Source: DATLFI01 sp035524895 (GTDB lineage: Bacteria; Acidobacteriota; Thermoanaerobaculia; Multivoradales; Multivoraceae). Taken from it: a stretch of DNA of 49,573 nt. The notes under the pieces are model-generated. The model made no database searches. It was not told where the DNA came from and was given only the letters and a program-made list of their open reading frames with translations. This document shows positions 38,542-46,610 of the stretch, in pieces. Positions within the stretch are counted from its first letter, which is position 1; every line of letters starts with the position of its first letter. A program made the position numbers and the translations under genes. The stretch is from contig DATLFI010000126.1 of assembly GCA_035524895.1 (NCBI GenBank), positions 1 to 49,573 on the forward strand. The letters are read 5' to 3'.

Positions 38542-40022
38542 GGCCGCTGCGACGCACGGGACGGCGGCCGGCCGCAACAGTGGGCGCAATCGCCGTTTCC
38601 CTCTTCCTGCTGGTGGCCTCCCGCTCCGTCGCTCTCTCCGTTCACTCCTTCACCCTCGACAACGGTATGACCTTCCTCGTCGTCGAGCGCGACGGCCCGC
38701 TCGTGGCCGCCGGGTGGTCGGTGCGTTGGGGCGCGGGCGACGACGTGCCGGGGCGCACGGGCGCCGCCCACTTCCTCGAGCACCTGCTGTTCCAGGGCAC
38801 CGAGGTCATCGGGACTCGAGACTGGACGCGCGAGCGCCTGCTGATGGCGGAGCGCGACGCTCTGTTGCTGGCGCAACGCGACGACGCGGAGGCCGCCCGT
38901 CTCGCGCAGCTCGACGCCGAGCTGCAGCAGGTGCGCATCCCCGGAGACTACTCGCGCGTGTACGCCGAGGCTGGCGCTCTCGGCATCGACGCCGTCACCA
39001 ACCGCGACCTCTCCGTCTACTCGCTGCTCGTCCCGAAGCAGCGCCTCGAGCTGTGGTTCTGGATGGAGTCCGAACGCCTGCTGCGTCCGGTCTTTCGCAA
39101 CATCGAGGACGAGCTTCGGGTGATCGAGCAGGAGCGGCTGCAGCGCCTCGAGTCGTCGCCCATCGGCCCGGCGATCGAGCGCTTCGAGGAACGTTTCTGG
39201 GGCGTCGATCACCCGTACTCGTGGACCAGCGACGGCCGGCGGCGCGACTGGCAAGGCCTCACCGCCCCCGGCGAGCTGCGGCGGATCTTCGAGCGCGCTT
39301 ATGCGCCCAGCCATCTCACAGCGGCGCTGGTCGGCGACGTGGACCTCGAGCAGGTTCGGCAGTTGGCTCAGCTCTACTTTGGCCGCAGGCGCTCCGCCGC
39401 GCCCGACACAGGGTCGCCGGCCAGCGACGCCGTCACACTCGCCGCTGGCGAGGACCGCCCCGGCTCGCTCGACGAGACCTGCGCCTGCCGCACCCAGGTC
39501 GAAGCGCGCTACAGCACCGTACCCTTCTCCCATCCCGACACCGTGGTGCTCGACGTGCTCGCCGGCATCCTCAACGGCCGCACCGGCCGGCTCCACCGCG
39601 AGCTCGTGCTCGACCGCAGGATCGCCTTCTCCGCGACCTCCCGCCACGCTGCCTGGCGCCGCGCGGGATCCTTCTCGCTTTTCGCTGAAGCTCTCGAGGA
39701 CGAGCCGCCCGAGCGCCTGCTCGCCGCACTGGACGAGGTCGTCTCCACCCTGCGCGAGGAGGACGTCGGCGCGCGCGAGCTCGAGAAGGTGAAGAACCAG
39801 ATCACCACCGACGTCGCGCGCCAGGTGCAGGAGCCCGCCGCCCTCATGAGGCGCCTCCTCGTCTACGCCGGCCTCGGCGACTGGCGACGCCTGGTCGATT
39901 GGGACCGGGCCGCGCTCGCCGTCGGCCCCGCCGACATCGAGCGTGTCGTGCGGCAATACCTCGTTCCCGAACGCCGCGGCGAGATGATCCTCCGCCGCAC
40001 CGCAGGATCGACGACGAGATGA
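38538..40022 (+). CDS. M16-family zinc peptidase, active subunit, secreted
   Basis: 494 residues from GTG 38538, which overlaps the preceding stop. The signal peptide is 'TVGAIAVSLFLLVASRSVALS'. The inverted zinc motif HFLEH is at 78-82 (H78, H82 ligands, E81 base) inside 'GAAHFLEHLLFQGTE', and the distal ligand is the first Glu of 'ELRVIEQE' (E192). Between them is a ~45-residue Arg/Glu/Leu helical insertion (96-140). The C-terminal domain has 'YSTVPFSHPDTVVLDVLAGIL' and 'ALDEVVSTLREEDVGARELEKVKNQ'. It should cleave peptides in the periplasm as a heterodimer with the next gene product, overlapping by ATGA. The substrate is unknown. Confidence 0.9.
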   Translation: MRPLRRTGRRPAATVGAIAVSLFLLVASRSVALSVHSFTLDNGMTFLVVERDGPLVAAGWSVRWGAGDDVPGRTGAAHFLEHLLFQGTEVIGTRDWTRERLLMAERDALLLAQRDDAEAARLAQLDAELQQVRIPGDYSRVYAEAGALGIDAVTNRDLSVYSLLVPKQRLELWFWMESERLLRPVFRNIEDELRVIEQERLQRLESSPIGPAIERFEERFWGVDHPYSWTSDGRRRDWQGLTAPGELRRIFERAYAPSHLTAALVGDVDLEQVRQLAQLYFGRRRSAAPDTGSPASDAVTLAAGEDRPGSLDETCACRTQVEARYSTVPFSHPDTVVLDVLAGILNGRTGRLHRELVLDRRIAFSATSRHAAWRRAGSFSLFAEALEDEPPERLLAALDEVVSTLREEDVGARELEKVKNQITTDVARQVQEPAALMRRLLVYAGLGDWRRLVDWDRAALAVGPADIERVVRQYLVPERRGEMILRRTAGSTTR

Positions 40023-41620
40023 GAACCCGCCCGGTGCCTGCAACGTTCGCCCTAGCCCTCGTGACACTCCTACCGTCGTCGCCCTCCTCATCCGCCCACG
40101 CACAGAACCCCACCGGCGCTTCGACATCCACGGCTCCCGCCCCAATCCCCGCGCGCCCCGAGCTCCTTCGTTTCGCCGACGCCCCCTTCGAAGTCCCCGA
40201 CGCGACCCGCTTGCGTCACGAAGTCCGCGCCGACCTCTCCGCCCGCGCCGAAAACGCCGCCCCCGGCACATCCGCCCTCCCCGTCTTTGTCGTCGAAGAC
40301 CACACCGTCCCGCTGTTCGAGCTCACCCTCGCGCTGCCCATCGGCGACGTGCTCGACCCTGCCGACCGCGTCGGTCTCGCCTCGCTCACCGCCACGCTCC
40401 TCCGCAGCGGCGGCGCCGGCGAGCGCAGCGCGGAGCAGCTCGACGAGGAGATCGCCTACCTGGGCGTCGAGCTCGACGTGATCGGCGGCGGCTTCCGCAG
40501 CGGTATCAGGCTCGACGGCTCGCCGCGCGTGCTCGAGCCGGCGCTCGACCTCCTCGCCGACGTGCTGCTGCGGCCGCGCTTCGACGAGGACCGACTCGCG
40601 CTGTTGCGGCGCAACCTCGAAGCATCGATGCGCTCCCGCAACGACGCGCCCGGGCAGATCGCGAGCCGCAACTGGGCGTGGCTGATGTGGGGGCACCAGC
40701 ACCCGTTGGCGCGGCAGGTGCTGCCGGGCCACCTCGTCGCCATCGATCGCGACGCCGTCGGGGCCTTTCACCGCCGACACTGGCACGCGCCAGGCGCCGT
40801 GCTCGCGATCTCCGGAGACGTCGATACCGTGGCCGTGCTCGAGCTCCTCGGCCGCAAGCTCGGCCCCTGGATCGCTGCGAAGGACGCTGCCGCGTTCGCG
40901 CTGCCCGCAACGCCTTCGCCGCTGCCGCCTCCCGAGCGCGCGCCACCCGGCGTCTACTGGCGCGAGCTCGACACGCCACGGGTCGAGATCGTGCTCGGCG
41001 ACGCCGCCTACCGCCGCGCGAGCTGGGACGACCCCGACGCGTTCGCCATCCAGGTGATGTCCGAGATCTTCGACGGCCCCGGCGCCATCTCGCGTCTTCG
41101 TAGCCGCCTGCGCGGACAGGAGTCGCTCGTCTATACCGCAGGTGCCAGCGTCGGCATCGGCACCCTGCTAGAGGGTCTCTTCGAGGTCCGTCTCGGCACG
41201 ACGCCCGAGAACGCCGTGCGAGCCATCGCCCTCGCGCTCGAGGAGATCCAGCGCATGCGCAACCAGCTCCCGCATCCCCGCGAGCTCGAGCTCGGCAAGC
41301 GCATCCACCTCGACGCGTTCCCACTCCTCTTCGACTCCGCCGAGAAGATCTCCGGCCGCTTCGCCGAGGACGTGCTGCTCGGTCGCCCCCACAGCTACTG
41401 GACCACCTACCGCGACCGCGTGCAGGGCGTGACCCTCGACCGCGTCCTCGGCGCCGCGCAGCGCACCCTGCACCCGGATCAGCTCCGCCTGTTGTGGGTC
41501 GGCCCGCCGCCGCCGGAGGACGAGCTGCGCAAGCTTGGGTTCCGCGTCTTCACGCGGTTGCCCCTGCGCGATCCGTTCACGTTGGAAGTGGTGGGGGAGG
41601 CGGGGAGCGGTCGGCCGTAG
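40019..41620 (+). CDS. M16-family peptidase-like protein, non-catalytic partner subunit
   Basis: 533 residues from ATG 40019, overlapping the active subunit's stop. Signal peptide 'ATFALALVTLLPSSPSSSAHAQ', then a Pro/Ala linker. At the place of HxxEH the sequence reads 'GLASLTATLLRSGGAGERS', so both zinc ligands and the Glu are absent. The rest of the M16 fold is kept: 'LDLLADVLLRPRFDEDRLALLRRNLEASMRSRNDAPGQIASRNW', 'HWHAPGAVLAISGDVD' and in the second half the R/Y pair region 'SRLRSRLRGQESLVYTAGASVG', which in M16B partners binds the substrate C-terminus. This is the standard inactive half of a heterodimeric processing peptidase. Confidence 0.9.
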   Translation: MRTRPVPATFALALVTLLPSSPSSSAHAQNPTGASTSTAPAPIPARPELLRFADAPFEVPDATRLRHEVRADLSARAENAAPGTSALPVFVVEDHTVPLFELTLALPIGDVLDPADRVGLASLTATLLRSGGAGERSAEQLDEEIAYLGVELDVIGGGFRSGIRLDGSPRVLEPALDLLADVLLRPRFDEDRLALLRRNLEASMRSRNDAPGQIASRNWAWLMWGHQHPLARQVLPGHLVAIDRDAVGAFHRRHWHAPGAVLAISGDVDTVAVLELLGRKLGPWIAAKDAAAFALPATPSPLPPPERAPPGVYWRELDTPRVEIVLGDAAYRRASWDDPDAFAIQVMSEIFDGPGAISRLRSRLRGQESLVYTAGASVGIGTLLEGLFEVRLGTTPENAVRAIALALEEIQRMRNQLPHPRELELGKRIHLDAFPLLFDSAEKISGRFAEDVLLGRPHSYWTTYRDRVQGVTLDRVLGAAQRTLHPDQLRLLWVGPPPPEDELRKLGFRVFTRLPLRDPFTLEVVGEAGSGRP

Positions 41621-41648
41621 GCTGTTGGCCAGCGAGGAGCCGCCGCAC

Positions 41649-42434
41649 TCAGCGCGGGAACACCTCGCCCAGCACCTCCACCAGCCGCTGCCACGAGGCG
41701 CGGTCGGCCTCGGCGTCGTAGCCGAGGGCGGGCATGCCGTGGGCGTCGGCGTCGGGGTTGGTGAAGCTGTGCTTGGCGTTCTCGAGCACCATGATCTCGA
41801 ACTTGGCGCCGGCGTCCGTCATCTCCTGGCGGAAAGCGTCGACCTGCGCGGGGGTGACCATCGAGTCGGCGCCGCCGTGGAGCACGAGCACGCGAGACTG
41901 GATGCTCCCCGGGGCTGCCTTCTTCGCGGTCCCGAGCGAGCCGTGGAAGCTCGCTACCAGGTCGAGATCCATGCCCTCGCGCGCCATGCCGAGCACGACG
42001 GCGCCACCGAAGCAGTAGCCGATCGCGGCTGTCTTCTCGGCATCGACGTGGGGGTTGCTCGCGAGCATCGCGCGCGCCGCGAGGAAACGCGCCTTCATCA
42101 CCTCGGGCTGGCTGAGCGCCTCGGCCACGAACTTCTGCGCGTCGGGCGGGTGAGCCGCGACCTTGCCGTCACCGTACATGTCGAGCGCGAAGCCCACGTA
42201 TCCGGCCTCGGCGAGCCGTTTCGCCTGGTTGCGCGCGTGGTCGTTGTGGCCCCACCACTCGTGCACCACGAGCACGCCGGGGCGTTTGCCGGTGACGGCG
42301 TCGTCCCAGGCCACGAAGCCCTGGAGCTTGGTGCCGCCATGCTCGTAGGTGACCTCCTGGGTCTTGACGGCGGCTTCGAGGCGGACGGCGGAGAGGGTCG
42401 AGAGGATCAGGGTCGTCAAGAGAACGGCTCGCAT
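41649..42434 (-). CDS. Dienelactone hydrolase family protein, exported
   Basis: 261 residues with a short signal peptide ('MRAVLLTTLILSTLSAVRLEA'). Catalytic residues of the dienelactone hydrolase type alpha/beta hydrolases are visible: Cys in 'IGYCFGGAVVL' as nucleophile, Asp in 'LVLHGGADSMVTPAQ' and His in 'LENAKHSFTNPDAD'. 'LVVHEWWGHNDHARNQAKRLAEAGYVGFALDMYGDG' is the conserved Glu/oxyanion region. Family members hydrolyse lactones or esters; export suggests an external substrate. It faces the M16 operon's 3' end and diverges from the lipoprotein hydrolase at 42554. Confidence 0.9.
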   Translation of the reverse strand: MRAVLLTTLILSTLSAVRLEAAVKTQEVTYEHGGTKLQGFVAWDDAVTGKRPGVLVVHEWWGHNDHARNQAKRLAEAGYVGFALDMYGDGKVAAHPPDAQKFVAEALSQPEVMKARFLAARAMLASNPHVDAEKTAAIGYCFGGAVVLGMAREGMDLDLVASFHGSLGTAKKAAPGSIQSRVLVLHGGADSMVTPAQVDAFRQEMTDAGAKFEIMVLENAKHSFTNPDADAHGMPALGYDAEADRASWQRLVEVLGEVFPR

Positions 42435-42553
42435 GTCTGGCTCGCCTCCGAAGTCTTGGGTGTGTCCGCAGTATGTCCACGGATCGTGTCACGATCTCGC
42501 GGCAGTGCCGTGGCCGTTCGCGCACCTCAGCCCGGGCGCTCCAAGGAGACCCC

Positions 42554-43471
42554 ATGAACGAACGAAACCGCTTCAGCCTGCTCGTAGCGATCGCGTTGTC
42601 TCTCTCGATCGTGGCCTGCCAGGGGGATCCGCCGCCAGAGGCGCCCCCGGCCGCAGACACGACCCGGACCGGCCTGACACCCGGCGAGCACACGTTCACG
42701 TCGGCCGACGGTAGCGAGATCCCTTACGAGATCGCGGGCGAGGGCGACGCCACGGTGGTGCTGGTGCACTGTTCGATGTGCGAGGGCTCGTTCTGGGCGG
42801 CGCAGGTGCCGGTATTGGCGGAGCGCTATCGCACGCTCACGCTCGACCTGCCGGGTCACGGCAAGGCTTCTGCAGCACGCGCGGAGTGGACCGTCGCCGG
42901 CTACGGTGAGGACGTGGCCGCGATGCTCCGCGAGCTCGATCTCTCGAACGTCGTGCTGGTGGGTCACTCGATGGGCGGGCCGGTGTCGCTGCGCGCGGCC
43001 GCGCTCTCCCCGGGACGTGTGCGGGGTATCGTCGCTGTAGACACCCTCCACGACGCCGAGTTCGACATGTCAGCGGCGCTCGAGAGCTTCCTGCCCGCCT
43101 TCGAGGCCGACTACTCGGCGACCTGCGATGAGTTCGTCGACTCGATGTTCCCCGAGGAGAACGTCGACGAGATCAAGGCTACCGTGCGTGCGAAGGGCTG
43201 CAGCGAAGACCGCCGCGAGATCGGCATCGCACTGATGAGAAACTTCGGCGACATCGACATGACGTCGTGGTTCTCGGACGCCGGCGTGCCGATTCGCGCC
43301 ATCAACGCGCCGACGAACCCGACGCAGGTCGAGAACAACCGCAAGTACGCCGACTTCGAGGCGGTCATCTTAGAGAACGTCGGGCACTTCCCGCACATGA
43401 CCCGACCGGAGCAATTCAACCCGCTGCTGCTCGACGCGGTCGCGCAGCTCCTGGCGGCTCCCGCCGCCTGA
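42554..43471 (+). CDS. Alpha/beta hydrolase, predicted lipoprotein
   Basis: 305 residues from ATG 42554 with AAGGAGA at 42543-42549. 'FSLLVAIALSLSIVACQGD' is a lipoprotein signal with lipobox Cys near 22. The fold has 'VVLVHCSMCEGSFWAAQVPVLAERYRTLTLDLPGHG' (oxyanion region), nucleophile elbow 'LVGHSMGGPVSLRAAALSP', and the His in 'ENVGHFPHMTRPEQFNPLLLDAV'. The acid is probably in the 'AVDTLHDAEF' or 'RAINAPTNPTQ' strand. Substrate unknown; ester or epoxide hydrolysis is possible. It may share a control region with the divergent dienelactone hydrolase. Confidence 0.85.
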   Translation: MNERNRFSLLVAIALSLSIVACQGDPPPEAPPAADTTRTGLTPGEHTFTSADGSEIPYEIAGEGDATVVLVHCSMCEGSFWAAQVPVLAERYRTLTLDLPGHGKASAARAEWTVAGYGEDVAAMLRELDLSNVVLVGHSMGGPVSLRAAALSPGRVRGIVAVDTLHDAEFDMSAALESFLPAFEADYSATCDEFVDSMFPEENVDEIKATVRAKGCSEDRREIGIALMRNFGDIDMTSWFSDAGVPIRAINAPTNPTQVENNRKYADFEAVILENVGHFPHMTRPEQFNPLLLDAVAQLLAAPAA

Positions 43472-43500
43472 GCCGCCGGAAGTCCGATCGCCGGCCGGGC

Positions 43501-44082
43501 TCAGCGAGGCGATCGGCTTTCTGCGCGCGCTTGCACCAGGTCGAGCTCGCGCTCGAGCTGGTCGATCTCGGCCGCGAGCTGCGTCTGGTCGGTCTGTAGG
43601 CGACCCTGTTCCTCTTCGAGCGCCACGCGGAGCTGCTCGTGACGCTCCAGCATCAGCGTGAGCTGCGTCAGCTCATGGGTCACGGCCTCGCGGCCCTCCT
43701 CCGTCTCTGCGCGGAAGGAGCGCTCCTCGAGCTCCTCCGAATACGCCTGGACCCGACGACGCTCCGCGGCGAGCTCCGACATTTCGCCGCGCACCCGACG
43801 GAGCCGCTCCTCGACCGGCACCAGGCGCGTGGTCTTGAGCTCGATGCGGCGCAGCAGCACGTCGCCCTCGGCGCTGCGCGCCTGGGCGCCGAGCAGGTCG
43901 ACGATCCGCTCGAGGCTCGCGCGGATGCCCGCCAGCTCGCTCTCGATGCGCGAGCCCGCCGGAGCCGAGGCCTGAGCAGGGGTCTGGGCCGATGCCGGCG
44001 CGGCCAGCAACAGCGCCGCGAGGGTCGCTCGCGCAGCGAGGGGTCGCCGCGGACTCGGTTCGGAGCTGGGATTCGAGCGCAT
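43501..44082 (-). CDS. Secreted coiled-coil protein
   Basis: 193 residues from ATG 44082, which has an ideal AGGAGGT ribosome binding site seven bases upstream. The signal peptide is 'RPLAARATLAALLLAAPASAQ'. From about residue 45 to the end the sequence is one long helix rich in Glu, Arg, Leu and Gln with heptad spacing ('LAGIRASLERIVDLLGAQARSAEGDVLLRRIELKTTRLVPVEERLRRVRGEMSELAAERRRVQAYSEELEER', 'LERHEQLRVALEEEQGRLQTDQTQLAAEIDQLERELDLVQARAE'). No enzyme domain. It probably dimerises in the periplasm as a spacer or scaffold. It starts just 35 bases after the EAL gene at 44118 on the same strand. Confidence 0.75.
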   Translation of the reverse strand: MRSNPSSEPSPRRPLAARATLAALLLAAPASAQTPAQASAPAGSRIESELAGIRASLERIVDLLGAQARSAEGDVLLRRIELKTTRLVPVEERLRRVRGEMSELAAERRRVQAYSEELEERSFRAETEEGREAVTHELTQLTLMLERHEQLRVALEEEQGRLQTDQTQLAAEIDQLERELDLVQARAESRSPR

Positions 44083-44117
44083 GGCCGGACCTCCTGTGTT
44101 GGCTTCGATCTTCCAGT

Positions 44118-44927
44118 TCACACGGACCGACGAGAATTGCGACCTGGTCCTGGACGCGCCGTCGGGCCGTGCTCGGAGCCGTCACCCGAGACCGGCCAGT
44201 CGAAGGACGTGATCGGCTGCGGCGCAGGCAGGGCCAGCAGATAGCCCTGGCCGTAGTCCGCGCCGCTCTTGCGCACCACGTAGAGCTCTTCGGGGGTCTC
44301 GATTCCTTCCGCCACGACTTTTGATCCCATCTCGTGGATCAGCCTGACGATGGACCGTAAGAGCAGATGGACCCTGTTACCTGCCTTGACCCCGGCGAGC
44401 ACCTTGCGGTCCAGCTTCACGAGGTCCGGACGCAGGTCCGATATGTATCTGAGGTTGGAGTAGCCGGCGCCGAAGTCGTCGATCGCGATGCGCAGGCCGC
44501 GGCGGCGCACCTCGTCGACGATGTCCAAGCATTGCTCGAAGTACTCCAGCGGCGCCGATTCCGTGATCTCGAGGTACACCGGCGCGCGGTGCAGGAACAT
44601 CGAGTCGTCAGGGCGCACCAGCCAGCCCTCGGCGAACTCCAGGGGCATGACGTTGAGCGCGATCGCGTGCGAGCACCCCCTGACGGCGAGCTTGCGGAGA
44701 TCGCGCCCGAGCTCGCCGACGAGACCACAAGGCTCGAGCGCTCGCAGCAGGCCGAGGATGTCCGGAAAGGCCGGGGAGTGCGATCGTGCCAGCGCCTCGT
44801 GTGCGAGGACCCGGCCGGTCTCGAGGTGGACGATGGGCTGGTAGACGATCGAGAAGAGTCGCTGCTCGAAGGCGCGGCGTGCCTCGGCTGGACGGAGTCC
44901 GGAGGAGAAGTCGAAGCCGCTGGTCAC
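44118..44927 (-). CDS. EAL-domain cyclic-di-GMP phosphodiesterase (first of a tandem pair)
   Basis: 269 residues from GTG 44927, a stand-alone EAL domain without GGDEF, PAS or membrane segment. Metal and catalytic residues are complete: E44 (EALAR), N92 ('ALNVMPLEF'), E120/E123 ('LEITES'), D150-D151 ('IDDFGAGYSNL'), K171 ('LVKLD'), E207/E210 ('VAEGIET') and Q227 ('YGQGY'). It should cleave c-di-GMP to pGpG in the cytoplasm. The last ~35 residues are a Pro/Gly/Arg-rich tail. The upstream neighbour at 45085 is a close paralogue. In 44928-45084 between them there is only a CAGGCG-AGA-CGCCTG inverted repeat (near 44943). Confidence 0.9.
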   Translation of the reverse strand: MTSGFDFSSGLRPAEARRAFEQRLFSIVYQPIVHLETGRVLAHEALARSHSPAFPDILGLLRALEPCGLVGELGRDLRKLAVRGCSHAIALNVMPLEFAEGWLVRPDDSMFLHRAPVYLEITESAPLEYFEQCLDIVDEVRRRGLRIAIDDFGAGYSNLRYISDLRPDLVKLDRKVLAGVKAGNRVHLLLRSIVRLIHEMGSKVVAEGIETPEELYVVRKSGADYGQGYLLALPAPQPITSFDWPVSGDGSEHGPTARPGPGRNSRRSV

Positions 44928-45084
44928 GACTTTGGGGAGCTCCAGGCGAGACGCCTGCTCCCGGCGTGTTGGTTGTCCACGGGGCTCGTGGAGAACCGTT
45001 GGAGGCCCGGCGCAGGACGAGTTGCAAGGGCGTTCTCAGAGGCTATGCCCTCGTGGAAGCCGGCGCAAGCCCCGACTCGTCGAG

Positions 45085-45942
45085 TCAGTCGAGCGGCCAG
45101 GGAACCGTCGGCGGCTGGGCAGCGGGCATGGCGAGGAAGTAGCCCTGACCATAGTCGCTGCCGCATTCCTGCGCGGAATGGAACTCCACGATGGTCTCGA
45201 TGCCCTCGGTGACCACCTTGGCCTCCATCTCGTGGATCATGGTCACGATCGACTTGAGCAGCCGGAACACGCGGTTGCCCGGCTTGATCCCGGCCAGCAA
45301 CTTGCGATCGAGCTTGACCAGGTCGGGCCGCAGGTCGGAGATGTACTTGAGGTTCGAGTAGCCCGAGCCGAAGTCGTCGATGGCGATGCGCAGGGATCGG
45401 CGCCGCATCTCCTCGACCATTTCGAAGCAACGGTCGTAGTACTCGAGCGGCACCGACTCGGTCAGCTCGAGGATCACCGACTGCCGGTGGAAGAACACCG
45501 CGTCGTCGGGCCGCACCAGCCAGCCCTCGGCGAACTCGCTGGGGACCACGTTGATCGACAGGGGATACGCGCAGTTCTTGGTGGCGAGCTTGCGCAGCCC
45601 GCGGCCGAGCTGCCCGGCCATGCCGCACGTGCCCAGGGCGTCGAACAGGCTGAGAATGTTCGGGAAGTGCGGCGTCTGTGTGCGCGCCAGGGCCTCGTAC
45701 GCGAGGATCCGACCAGTCTTGAGGTTGACGATGGGTTGGTAGACCATCGAGAAGAGCTGCTGCTCGAAGGCCTCGCGCGCCCCGGGCGGGGCTCGCTCCA
45801 GGGCCTCGGCGGCGAAGGCGGCGGAGGCGTCGGCAGTGACTCCCGCAAAGGCCGGCATGCTGGGCGGAAGGGTCAGCACCGGCTGCTGACCGGTCTCGAT
45901 CAGCCTGCGCAGCTCCGCTTCGGTGAGTGCACGGGGGCTCAT
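45085..45942 (-). CDS. EAL-domain cyclic-di-GMP phosphodiesterase (second of a tandem pair)
   Basis: 285 residues from ATG 45942 with 'ctggagatcgtc' as ribosome binding site (an ATG at 45978 would lie in the opposite gene's leader). All EAL residues are present: EALART, 'SINVVPSEF', 'LELTESV', 'AIDDFGSGYSNLKYISDLRPDLVKLDRKLLAG', 'VTEGIETI' and 'YGQGYFLAMP'. It differs from its neighbour by a ~50-residue N-terminus ('RALTEAELRRLIETGQQPVLTLPPSMPAFAGVTADASAAF') that may be a small sensory or interaction segment. Large stretches are near-identical to the 44118 gene, showing a local duplication. Confidence 0.9.
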   Translation of the reverse strand: MSPRALTEAELRRLIETGQQPVLTLPPSMPAFAGVTADASAAFAAEALERAPPGAREAFEQQLFSMVYQPIVNLKTGRILAYEALARTQTPHFPNILSLFDALGTCGMAGQLGRGLRKLATKNCAYPLSINVVPSEFAEGWLVRPDDAVFFHRQSVILELTESVPLEYYDRCFEMVEEMRRRSLRIAIDDFGSGYSNLKYISDLRPDLVKLDRKLLAGIKPGNRVFRLLKSIVTMIHEMEAKVVTEGIETIVEFHSAQECGSDYGQGYFLAMPAAQPPTVPWPLD

Positions 45943-46034
45943 ATGACGATCTCCAGGGTACTGCGACCTCGCTCGCACGGCAAGAGATGTTGCGGGAGGT
46001 GGCCGGTCGGCCGACTTCCGGTAGCGTCGTCAGG

Positions 46035-46505
46035 ATGAAGACGGCACCTACGGTCGTCGCCGTGCTGCGGCGCTACGCGGATCGCGGTCTGTTCCGGGGC
46101 TTCGGCGAGCGCGAGGTGAGTACGGGCTGCCTCGAGCTTCGCTTCACGTGGCACGCCCCCTGGCCGCACGTCCTGGTCGCCGACGCGCGCAAGGGCACGC
46201 TGGTACTGCGCGATCTGCTGCCCGAGGTGCCCTACCGGTCAGAGATGGACGTGGCGCTGCGCAGGTTCCTCGTGGCTCGCAGCGCTGCTGACGTGCCCGA
46301 GCACCGCCGCATCGACCCGAAACGGGTGCGCGTGCGCGCGCGCAACCGTGGCGGTACGGTCTCGATCGAGTTGGCGGCGGCTCCCGGGCAGCTTCCCTAC
46401 GCAGCGGAGAAGGCCGTCAAGCTGCTCAACGAGATCTTCCTCTCGTTCCTGGCCGGACCTTACGACGCCTACATGGTGCGGGTCTTCGGGGCTCCCGAGG
46501 AGTAG
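46035..46505 (+). CDS. Conserved-looking protein of unknown function
   Basis: 156 residues from ATG 46035. No signal peptide or membrane helix. 'VAVLRRYADRGLFRGFGEREVSTGCLELRFTWHAPWPHVLVADARKGTLVLRDLLPEVPYRSEMDVALRRFLVAR' is followed by basic 'RIDPKRVRVRARNRGGTVSIELAA' and a helix 'LPYAAEKAVKLLNEIFLSFLAGPYDAYMVRVFG'. The mix of beta strands and a terminal helix with regular codon usage indicates a real gene; I do not recognise a family. It diverges from the EAL pair and precedes the promoter of the monooxygenase genes. Confidence 0.6.
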   Translation: MKTAPTVVAVLRRYADRGLFRGFGEREVSTGCLELRFTWHAPWPHVLVADARKGTLVLRDLLPEVPYRSEMDVALRRFLVARSAADVPEHRRIDPKRVRVRARNRGGTVSIELAAAPGQLPYAAEKAVKLLNEIFLSFLAGPYDAYMVRVFGAPEE

Positions 46506-46525
46506 AGGCTCTCCTTCTGGCTCAT

Positions 46526-46554
46526 TTGACCGCATCTGCGGGGCCTGAGAGAAT
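46526..46554 (+). promoter_or_regulatory. Sigma-70-type promoter candidate of the monooxygenase pair
   Basis: TTGACC (46526-46531) and GAGAAT (46549-46554) are 17 bases apart; they match the consensus hexamers at 5 and 4 of 6 positions. A start near 46561 would leave a ~50-base leader with GAGGAG at 46599-46604 before the ATG. Confidence 0.45.
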
Positions 46555-46610
46555 CCGAGAACTTCTACCCGTAAGAGTTTCCACGCCCCGAGTCGGTCGA
46601 GGAGATGATC

